Positions 46,060 to 56,410 of a DNA stretch of 64,000 nucleotides are shown piece by piece. A program made the position numbers and the translations under genes. Each line of letters starts with the position of its first letter. Position 1 is the first letter of the stretch. Below the pieces are notes generated by a model. It was given only the letters and a program-made list of their open reading frames with translations, did not search any database and was not told where the DNA came from. The DNA is taken from the NCBI GenBank assembly GCA_935421135.1, contig OW285189.1, positions 20,834,298-20,898,297 on the forward strand, given 5' to 3'. Source of the stretch: Bugulina stolonifera (lineage: Eukaryota; Bryozoa; Gymnolaemata; Cheilostomatida; Bugulidae).

Positions 46060-48690
46060 GAGAGGAAAGTCTCGTACACAATAGGAAACATCACAATAAG
46101 AACATTATTGCCTACTCTTCTACAGGGGCAAGCTGCTGCTTATTGCAAGATGATGGCATTCCAGCATGGATTATCCATAATGCATTTGGTCTTTGTGATG
46201 AGAGGTAGGCAGTAACTTCAGACTATATAAACTATGCAGGGCCTGTTGCTATTAGAACATTTGAAGTCAGATGTATAGAAAATGGTCATAAATGTCCACA
46301 ATGCAAGCTATATTTTATCAAATTTGGTCAAGTTCTTGTTCATTTGGTGCTTATATCGCCAGGCCACTGTTTGGGTAGCATTCTTAGCCCACCAATCAAT
46401 GCACAGGTGATGGCAGAACTTTTCAGACTCCTATGTTGTGTAAACTACTAAGCATCCATAAATGAATGGTAGCCTATATATATATATTTGTTGCCATCAA
46501 CACTTGGCTGTCAATCCATATTTTTCAGGTCAATTTGCAGCCGCAAATTTGATATGTAGCTTTCTGTAATTTTAGATTGACAGGTGATGGTGTCATCATT
46601 ATAGATGAGCTTGGCATGTCCTCAAGCCTCCATCATGTAACAGCTCAAAAGTCACTCCGCCACTATTTGGTGTCTACTCTCACCTGGTTGATTCTACAAG
46701 AACGCATTTACCGTAAACCCATTGCAAGAAGTACAAGTAGATAGTGTGATGATGCTAGCATCTACATGTATCTAGTTTGAATTGCATTTTGTTACCTTGG
46801 GTTCGGCTACGGCAATAACATGCTGTACATGAACTATTCAAGATAAAACTTATTGATGTTGGTGTGTGTCTGCTGACCTTTAGCATCTTTATCTGTATGT
46901 TAGGATCGACAAAAGTATTAATGTTTTTATATTTCTTAGGTTTACTTAGCATAGATTTTCTGGGAGGTTACAATTTATTTTTCCATGCCTGAAATGTCCA
47001 AGTATATTTTGAAACTACTGTTTTTATGCAAGGAGTTTGCCTTTTGCTTGTGTTTTCTTGTTCAAAATTATACCTGTAGTTTTATCCTGGTACTTGCTTG
47101 TATTACTACTTGCTAAAATCATTATAACAGCTGTGGGAATCTAGATATTGCTGGCCAGACACCCACCTAGGCTGTCATTAAACCCACAGCTAAGCGAGTG
47201 CTACAGAGAATTGGCTATTATCATACATGATATACAGCTGTGCAACATTTGTAGTCATTGTTTGTGAATATAACTGTACTTGTATCTGGTGATTTGTGTT
47301 CTACATCATATAAAAAAGGGTAAATGTTAAGACTCCTACTATTAATATAAGCATACAGAACTGGTAATTGTTTCAGCCTTATAAATTGAAATTGTGTAGT
47401 TCCAACAGCAGCCAAGTTGCCTTTTTAATATTCATCTCTGCTAAAATACATGTAGATATTTGATATACCCAATAATGTATACATTGGATTTAGCTTTTTA
47501 TACAATCATGTAACTAACTGTCGTCACTATACTAGTACATCTAGTCGGGCTCTACCTACAGGTGTAGCAGAATAATACCATATTTCACAGCTGTTTCCCA
47601 TATGCAATGAACTGGTTTCAAATATTCCTCCATGTAGCTTAGGTTGTACAAGTGTCTATTAATACTGGAAGACCTATGTACAAGTCGCAGCTGGTAGTCC
47701 AGTACTAGAGTTATTTTTAGAAATGTGTCATTCTGTGAGACTGTTTGCAGTGAAAACTCCATTACTAACTGTACAAGCTGCCTAGTTCTTTCTCTCTACC
47801 AAATTTATTATTATTACCTGGAACATCTTTGAATGACCAATGTATAATATTCTAGCAATGCATTTATTTTGAAAATGCAGATACATGTATATAGCTTACA
47901 CATAAGGTTACATAAACAACTAGCCATTAATATGAAAATCATAAACACTATTTATACATGTACAATGACCTACGTTTATACGTACATACATGCCTTAATG
48001 AAACCATTTAATGCAGATATAATGTGTAAAGCCATAGGTTGTCCACTAAGCATAGGATAAAAGGCTGCATTGGTGACTGAACATTGGCACAAATGCTAGT
48101 ACACTGACACTAGTAAAAAATTTTGACAACTAGACATGTCACAGATGAACATATCAAAGATTCAAGTTTAGTACAATCACCATAATTGAAGAACAGTCTT
48201 CCTTTATCTTTACACAGCTATTTTCTAAACAGGAGTTCGAAAATGGGTGTGTTGGATCGTCTAATGTGATGGCTTATTTACCAGCTGCTCATTTGCCATG
48301 TCCCAACTGCCGTTTTCAAACAGTAGCCACACAGTTCTGGCTGAGAGTTGACCTTTGCGGGTATCTGTTACCAACATCTGCTGCATGCATTGTTGCAGTA
48401 ACTCCGCATAGAATCTACAGTGGGTAGTCAGTCAAATGTTGGTACCATTTCAACCTCTATAGATTAAGGCACTACAATGAAAATATTCGCTGTGATTAGT
48501 ATGATAACATGCAGAGTCCGAAACTGCTAACTGGGTGAACTTTAAAATATGTCATGGGATAACAGAAGTGACAGGCATAAATCGAGTTATTTCCTTTGGG
48601 TAGTCATGAGATGGTTGCTAAAATTAACAAAGTCCTGTGTGAAATGGCAACAGTTGAAGAGAAGCCACTATCGAACTATAAGTAAAAATA
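46060..48690 (+). pseudogene. Exons resembling PIF1/Helitron-type (SF1) helicase, apparently decayed
   Basis: Segment 46060-46204 (donor GTAGGC) reads NIIAYSSTGASCCLLQDDG then WIIHNAFGL, like the PIF1 pattern of a TG..A..L core followed by a G..TxHxxFGL block. Segment 46576-46741 reads LTGDGVIIIDELGMSSSLHH then TAQKSLRHYLV, like the Walker B block with DE..M and a following LR. The join between the two is in phase (AG plus A). Segment 48583-48687 reads IELFPLGSHEMVAKINKVLC, like the LxPxxxxVxxxN block of these helicases, but an in-frame TAA stands directly before it. Segment 48218-48360 (acceptor CAG) is open and has HLPCPNCRFQTV. No Walker A exon was found. The similarity is from memory of motif patterns, not from a search. 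Confidence 0.45.
46226..46407 (+). other. Open segment with CPQC pair inside the 6.48-kb element
   Basis: Between a CAG acceptor (about 46240) and a CAG|GTGATG donor, one frame reads PVAIRTFEVRCIENGHK then CPQCKLYFIKFGQVL without stops. It may be another exon of the element's gene or an alternative frame. It does not join in the same phase as the helicase-like reading of the preceding exon. Confidence 0.25.
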
Positions 48691-50013
48691 AATTTTATCA
48701 TAATTACTTCCTATTAGACCCAAAGTTTCAATATATCATACATTGCATGAAAGGCATAGTAGATATTATAGTAAACTGTAACTTGAGAGCCGATAAATGG
48801 AAATTTTGGTGAATTAAGTAGTTTTTGATGCCAAATAGTTCATGGCAGTAGAGGTACAGCTCCTTGGACAATTGGCAGCTGACTCCGTGATGCACATGGT
48901 ATTTGCACAGGGAGTGATACCAATGTCTGTGTGTACTTCTCCGTACTAAAAATTTGAGATTTAAAACGACTCAAACCTTCCCAAGTTTTGACATTTTTCA
49001 TTGTTACATGAAGAAGCTAAGGCATACTCTGAACGTAAGTTAGGGTATGCTCCACTGACCAGAAGAATTATAGGCCTAATACCTGAGTGGATACAACAAG
49101 AAATTAAATCTAAAGAACCATTACCGCATTGCATGAATTAGTTGAAGAGAAATACATGCTGATGAATGAAGCCAACTTGTTTATCATGAGAACATGATTT
49201 AGTTTATTTGCGCTTGGCAGGTTGAGTTTGAAGAATTCAATTATTTTCATATGGTTTAGATTGTTAACCTGATCAACGGCTTTAAGCCAAAATATCAAAA
49301 TTAGACAAAAAAATTAAATATAGATTCTAACAAAACAATAATTTATACATGGCCTATTTATTATTAAATATCATTATTAATTATGATTATATAATAATAT
49401 TATAATTATTTATATAATATATAATTATAATAAATGTTAATATTATTATTATATAAATCTCATATTTATGATATTAAATTATATTTATATTATATTAATA
49501 TTATCATTTAATATGGCAATAATGAATAAGTAGTATTAAATATATATTTTGTTATTATTTATATTAAATGTACATACGTTATAGGTCTGTACCACCACGA
49601 TCCATCATCCATCCATCCATCTCCTACTGCATCACCGAAATTCTTGATCTAGATGTTCATTGTCTGTGATTGATTGTCATTGTCTTGTGATTGTTTGTTG
49701 AACACTACACTGAACAGGTATGCCAGTTTTACAGACAGAAGAGTACTTGAGCAGAACAGATCAATTAAAATTGAGTTGAGTGATTGCAATGAAGCACGTT
49801 GTGGAAGCCTATAGTCGATAGTTCACTAGATTTTGCACTCTGCATTTCATTGCAACTAGACGTAAAGTTACTCATGAAATTCCTTCTACTTGAGCAAGAA
49901 AATGGGTCACAACTTGCAACCAATTGGTGATCACTTCACAAACCAAGTCGGCTTTGTCAATAGGAGTTGTCCCCTCTTTTCATAATAGTCCGGGAAGTTC
50001 CAAATTATATTGA

Positions 50014-50285
50014 GTTGTCTACATGACCGGCACAATGAAAAACGCCAAAGAGCTTGTAGTCGAAACCTGTTTTTCAAACGGTCATATCTCTGGTATTAGG
50101 GCGATTTGAGACCTGAAACTTGTGTCAAACTATTGCTGATGACTTTGCCCATAGATTTACACAAAAAATATTTGGCTAGCAAAAGTTGAGAAAAGTGTGT
50201 CATACCCTGGGAGAAAAAAAGAAGAGGAAGAGAAATTGGGAGAGGACAACTTCTTATTATGATCAATAGCTTATTAGTGCCCATG
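50014..50285 (-). repeat. Right terminal inverted repeat, 272 bp
   Basis: Inverse copy of 43809-44080, ending GTGCCCATG, followed directly by the AATAGATG duplication. Confidence 0.9.
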
Positions 50286-50293
50286 AATAGATG

Positions 50294-53051
50294 GCCTTGG
50301 TCACAGAGTTATCTCCTCTATGCCCTATGGCCCTGGTACAGGACATAAAACTACCTTGTATTCTGTGGCACAGGGACATGGGTATAGATTTAATATTAAA
50401 TCTATGGGAATGTGCGAGTACATGCAATAAAGTCAAAACCTACTAAAATGTAGTGAGTTTCATTGAAATGGAGAGTCCTCCAATATCTTTGCTGCTAACA
50501 ACAGGTCTGAATTGCCTATTGTTTCAATGTATGGTGTGTTTGGATGTAGTTGTATGTGAAGTCATAGACCATTTTAGCTATAAAACTAATTTGCTCCATA
50601 GAGAGCCCACAAACAAGCATGAGGTATAGTCTGTGGGCACAGGGATATAATATACTATTTTGCACATGTTTGTGGTAGTACTAGTATAACTGTGATCTGT
50701 GATTAGAGGCACATTGTCGGCTCTGCTAATATCAAACCTTTAGCTTTCACCTGTAAATATACATGCAACCTCAATTTGTGAAGATATTTCGCCAGCTTAA
50801 TTTATAACATCGGTTCATATGAATACATGTACAGTACATGTAGATCTACATCTACCTACACCTACAATGTATTTAGACTGTTTCAACTCCCCTGTAGTTG
50901 GAATATAGAATATTTATAACAGTATACCACGAAAAGGGAAACTTTCAGTAAAACATGCTTGCATGCCACACAGAATTTAGCCATCAAAATATGAAAACGA
51001 CTCCAGCATTATAATGAGGAATTTACATAATATTACGAATAATATCATTATATGAATAATGTCATACAAGTGAGTATGACTATGAGTATGACATGTAATA
51101 CTATCCTTATACTGTCTACAATATTGCTCACACGTATGTATCTATGTGTGGGTGGTGTGGAGGAGTGCGTGGCATTACTAAGTATGATTCAGTTACCAGT
51201 TTATCACAGATAAGAGATTGATAGAATATTCATATTGTCCTTTGTGCCCACAGCAAGCCTATATTTACTTACTTCTACTATATACATGTAAGTCCTATGA
51301 ACGACACAAATCATACAAACAGGAAATACTAATCTTCCCAAATGATGACCTTAGAATGAGATAGAAAATTCTATGTCTGCAGTAGCTACATAGCAAACCT
51401 ATCAAACCTCCAGGAATTTGTTTCTGTTTACCTGATAGGTATTCTACATGGTTATGTTAAAACTGGTAAATAAACAACTTCAAACCTCATTTACTTGTAT
51501 CCCCATGGCTAGATACTCCATTGTGCATTGTATATGACATCTGGGTATAATATTGATGTACACTGTGGCCTACATTCTTATTGACAGAATGCTGGTAATG
51601 CTGGCTGGGCACCGGTAACCAGAAGCTTGGAGGCAATCTGTCTGGCATGGAATACTCCACCAGAACCGACATTATATATAAGATATATCTATATAACAAG
51701 TGTTCGTTAATATGGTTGAAGTAATTACAAGTTCTTTGGTACTCATGCTCAGGGGAAAACAACATCTACACCATGTCCTTTCCCCATGACCACACTCATG
51801 ACAAATCGTTAAATAGTTCAACAAAATAGCTGGTGCAGTTGGATGAATTCCTTATAATAATATTAAAATGCAAATTAACAATAATTATTATATGCATTAT
51901 AATTACTGAAGTAAATATTATAATAAGTAATGAGTGAACAGTTGAATAATTGATTGTATTACAAAAATGGAGGGAATGGATTTGGACTAGGCTAGACTAA
52001 TAAACACCAAAGCCAAATAGAAAAGCTTATAGTATAACTGCATAGGCCTACATATTACTATATTACATCACCTTGCTACTAAACAGGCATGCATAAACAG
52101 AATGGAAAAAGAAAGCAGGCAACTCTCCAGTTGAAAAGGGAGAGGACAACTTCATTCATTGCCCAGTTGTTCTAAAATAGCATAGTAATAGCATAGTAAT
52201 AGCATAGTAATAGCATAGTAATAGCATAGTAATAGCATAGTAATAGCATAGTAATAGCATAGTAATAGCATAGTAATAGCATAGTAATAATATTATTATC
52301 TATAGAATTTGTTCAGATTTGGTAGTACAGCTGCATGTAATTATACTGCTACATGCATGCAGGCAAAATATCCAAAATTTTACAGCATATAAATGCTTGT
52401 ATTATACACCATCCTAACCTAGATTCCATGCTCTGCAAAAGAATGGGGTGTTTTGGTGAGTATAATAGGCACTAGTACCCAATCATAATCAATAACCACA
52501 CAACATCCTTCTTGGAATCCAGGCTGCTACTGGTGCTCATAGACTAAGCAGTGAGTGGACTCACCTGATCTGTATAATACAGAGCAGAAGTCAGAGTGAC
52601 ACGTAGCCTATGCGTAGATTTTTTATCAGTTTAAGAGATAATAAACAATGAATTCATAAAGTCATGTAAATGACCAACGTGGACCGTGGATTGCCTATGA
52701 TAAAAGTGTCATAAATATTACAATGATCACAGTGTTGTACCACAACGGTAGAGATCAGCAGTAAAATGTGGAAAAATAAGTAAATGTCAGAAACATTGTA
52801 AATGAAGAGCTGGGAGCATAAAATATCATTGAAGCAGTGTTGAAGTGAATATGAAGTCAGGGTAGGTCAAGGCCAAACACTTTCCCTTTTGCTCACAACT
52901 TTTACATGTGTTTTGGTCCCATGCTGGTGAGTAATAACTATCTCCCACCACAATGTCCTCATATGTTGCCAGCTGTATGTATAATGTACATGTATATACC
53001 AGTGTCTAGCAACATCCATTGTATGATGTATATTTCCAGTTATCATAGGAG
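50294..53051. other. Intergenic region with tandem repeat
   Basis: Between the 6.48-kb element and the ARF-like gene. The first 45 bases (AGAGTTATCTCCTCTA and a GGTACAGGAC) resemble the ends of the 56.4-kb element and may be an older relic. A minus-strand open stretch (51487-51765, 92 codons) ends near a possible donor, but I could not connect it to other exons. The tandem array at 52176 is listed separately. Confidence 0.4.
52176..52285 (+). repeat. 11-bp tandem repeat, ten perfect units
   Basis: AATAGCATAGT is repeated ten times without a change over exactly 110 bases. Confidence 0.95.
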
Positions 53052-54774
53052 CTACTCTGCATCATTGATATTCACATCGATTTGTGCAGGGGAAGTGACT
53101 TTACCGAGGAGGACATCTGCAAACGCATTGAATGCCTGTTTTAATTGTCCCAAATTTTTAATAGAAGAGCCACGTATTGTGATACGGTCCTCATATAATT
53201 CTTTGGCATCCCAAAGTTGTGATATCTACAAAACGATAGACACCATTACAACCTGTAGTTTAAAATTTGAAGTTGTCTTCCATATCCCATGACAGATTAG
53301 GAGAGAGGGCAATCTTGAAATATTCGTTATGGCAGGTAGCTCTTGAGCATATACGTGTACAATGTATAAAATTGTAGGCAGCAACACAATAGTCAACAGC
53401 CGAGTTTCCAACCTTGACAAGAGTTCATTTATTCTACAACCAATTACCTAGCACTTCAACCTTTTGAATAAATTTATCCTTTAGTAGCTTAACTTGTGCC
53501 CAAAGCAACTCTGAAGGATTATGCTCGATAACCTTGATTGTTTTGTTCAAAAATTATATAAACTGGGACTTGGTAACTTTTAACTTGAAAACCTCTAGAA
53601 TCTAATAAAATGTTAAAGGTATCCGTTACACCACCATGTCTATCATATTTAACATCACTATAATATGAGTGAATGTTCCATAGTCACCTCAGCCGGAGAC
53701 CGGGCAGTTTCTATATCCTGATGGGTTACAAGTAGTAGAATTGGCAGACTACATAGCTGTGGATCTTTCAGAGCCTCAAACATGGCGACCCTTGCAGTCT
53801 CAAGCTCATCCTCACTAGCTGACCCATCCACCATGAATATCACCCCTTGAGATCTACTGTAGTAATGCTGCCAGTACTTCCTTATCTTCTCTGAACCTGA
53901 ATTGTACACACAGAAATATAGTCTGAGAACTTGTTACTACCCAAAAGTTTACAAGGTTATCAATTGGAACCAATTCCCATATAGTACAGCAACTGGGTCT
54001 AAAAAGTGAGCATGCAACATGGTTGGCCAAAGTTATACATTTTGTCTATGTAAAATTTAGCTCATACTTCAAATTGAAAGTCTAGCAGAAAGTAGGTAAA
54101 GCATTATGAATTCAGTATAGATGTAGATGTACCTCCTATTTCCTTCACATTGAGTATACATTCGTCAAGTATGACATCCTTAACATGGAACCCATTGGTG
54201 GGCTTGATACCCTCAATCTGCTCACCAGCTACGAGAGCTAAGGCTGTACTCTTACCACTGTTATTCAGCCCAATACAAACAACTTGCTTCTCTCGCTTTG
54301 GTGGTGGTGGTTGATGTCCTCGAATGCGATTACACAACTAAATATAAATCATGAAACATTCAAATAAGCTTATGAAGAAGGAAAAAGCAAACGGATAAAG
54401 AAATACACAAGTATTCTGTTTTTCAGTTTGTGACACGTATGGGTGACAGGAGCATGGCTCTGAGTGAAAGTGCTTACATCCCACAATAGGAGTGCTCTAA
54501 CATCATTTCAACATTTTATCCACTACACCTTCCTGTCATTTTTGTTGAGCCTAGTCATACTTTTTAATCAAGCTTAAACTTTACTAAAAATGGCATAATT
54601 CAAACATTTCGATTTCCCAATAACAAAACGTCTGTGAGAGAAATGCCATTAGGTTTATGACAATCACATCATATTAATAGATATTAAATCTAAATGTAGA
54701 GATGGAAAAGAATGAATACTCACCCTATAAACTAGTATCCTACAGGCAGCACAAGCTAGTCTTATGTTATCCAT
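53052..54774 (-). CDS. Atypical ARF-like small GTPase (ARL13/ARL9/10-like)
   Basis: Four minus-strand exons join in phase: 54724-54774 (ATG), 54133-54337, 53688-53896 and 53052-53225 (TAG), for 212 residues. The P-loop is GLNNSGKS (residues 40-47), in the ARF style. Then come PTNGFHVKDVIL (switch 1 region, Thr64), EIGGSEKIRKYW (switch 2) and YYSRSQGVIFMVDGS, which is typical ARF/ARL text. Two catalytic or binding positions are changed: the glutamine of WDxGGQ is Ser87, and the NKxD guanine motif reads THQD (143-146). The N-terminus carries a Cys-Ala-Ala-Cys pair (LACAACRILVYR), possibly lipid-anchored like the cysteines of ARL13B. No long C-terminal extension as in ARL13B. The assignment within the ARL group is uncertain. 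Confidence 0.75.
53266..53320. repeat. Short inverted-repeat element, AAGTTGTCC family
   Basis: TTTGAAGTTGTCTTC faces GAGAGAGGGCAATCTTGAAA, an imperfect member of the dispersed family, lying in the last intron of the ARF-like gene 41 bases from the acceptor. Confidence 0.5.
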
Positions 54775-56410
54775 ATGTGAATCTGGATCTCACGGACAGC
54801 AATCTAAATACATATACCAAACATTTAGCCTATTGTTATCAGTCTCTTTCTTCTTGTTATGACAACATACATGTATGTGAATACTGTCTTTCACAATTAT
54901 TTAGAATTGCTTATGCCCAAAACTAAACACCACAATTAGAATATTGTTTTATGTCAAGGTATAAAATTAGCATTTCAAGTATAATGTGGGAACAGTTATG
55001 AACAACTGAGACTCTCAAGGTCTGTGACCGTTTAATATTGATGTATAACTAAACCTTTTATTATACACAAAAGTATGCATGCTGATAATGAATAGTGAAA
55101 TACATGCTTCATGAAACATCTACAAATATATACAGCATAAATAATATAGGTACCCTGATGCCCTTTGCTATACACACATATATGAGTGCATAATTTGTTA
55201 CAGCTACAGCAAATATATGGAGCTTTATCTATTCAACACAAAAATGATGATCAATTTTTAGATTTCAGGCTAACAGCCGATAAGCTCAACTTTAATATTA
55301 ATAACCGACTGCCCAGAGATGTGTTTAGTTAATATGTTGAACACACAGATGTTTGAAACCTAATTTGGAGATCAGGGAAACAGTTAATATGTGTTTGAGA
55401 GCTAAAAATAGTTCAAGGTGTTTTCAAGGCAGGTATTTGTGTAAAGTGTGACAGCACTTTCATTTTTATTTATGCAGGATATCTGAGCATGTGTACAAAT
55501 TGGGTTTTCTCCAGAACAAAATTAGTTTTTGCCAGCGCAAATGGAAGCACGCTGCTTCAGTCTTAGACATTCAATTTTAGACGATGGTTGGAAATATAAA
55601 TATTCTTGTAGAATTTCAATTTTCATTTTGGGTCTTGCAAGAATTTTGGTGTTGGATAACTATCATTTTAATTATGAAATTCAAACATTTCTTCTACTGG
55701 TAGAAAAAAAAACCATTCAAAGTGCGAGGCAAATTTCCAATCCTTTTTCCAAAGCTATATAGGCCTATGCCACTGTGACTAGCAAATTTGCTAAACTAGT
55801 TCCAATATCAGTACCTAATTATGCACAAGATCACTATACCCAAAAGCCGATGAATTAAGATTACCAGCATCCAGAGTTAGATTACAGTAATAGCTAAGTC
55901 CAACAGCCAATGTTCCTGCTCACTGCTCAAATAGGTGGAGGCAAGGAACTGATAATGTCAAACACATAGTATCACTGACAATCATAAAAAGTTACAAATT
56001 GATATATGCAATATTGTTAACAACATTCTATATTACCAATAATTTTATTTTAACCTTCACTGATTACAACCATCATTATGAACATTATTATGATTTTGTT
56101 ATCTGTTCTTCTGCTTCATACAATATCAATATGTACGCAGTTTCCATTAAAAATTATGCTTATTGTATTTGGTAGGAATTGGAAGAAAGACAGGTTGAGA
56201 TTAATGTTAGGATGAGTAGAGTAAGAGTGCGAGTTTCTCTTTTGTTTTTCTCCTTTTTAGCAATTTTTTACTTTACATGTACCAAGGAGTAAAAAGACTT
56301 ATTCCTTGCATGCACTTTTGATTTTCGTTTTTTGTTTTCATTGACATTAGATTATTTGTATATCTAACTTTCTTTTATGGAGTCTTATTTTTATAGGCTA
56401 ACTTATTAGC
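54775..56410. other. Intergenic stretch upstream of the ARF-like gene
   Basis: No coding exon was recognised on either strand. It presumably contains the promoter of the minus-strand ARF-like gene near 54.8-55 kb. Confidence 0.45.

Larger units (their letters stand above)
43809..50285. mobile_element. 6.48-kb transposon with apparently perfect 272-bp inverted ends and 8-bp target duplication
   Basis: Left arm 43809-44080 and right arm 50014-50285 are inverse copies with no difference that I could find. Both termini read CATGGGCACTAATAAGC inward, and AATAGATG directly flanks both (43801-43808 and 50286-50293). An 8-bp duplication is seen with hAT and P-type transposases, but the ends are not the usual CAGGG of hAT. 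The interior has strongly AT-rich blocks (44640-45100 and 49310-49560), a 168-bp hairpin, and exon-like pieces resembling a PIF1-type helicase. Identical arms imply a recent insertion. It lies 271 bases upstream of the gelsolin start codon. Confidence 0.88.

Noticed and set aside
51487..51765. 92-codon minus-strand frame
   Set aside because: Plausible composition and a possible donor at its end, but no connecting exons or recognisable motif; kept only as a note.
52906..53292. 128-codon plus-strand frame
   Set aside because: Antisense of the last exon of the ARF-like gene.
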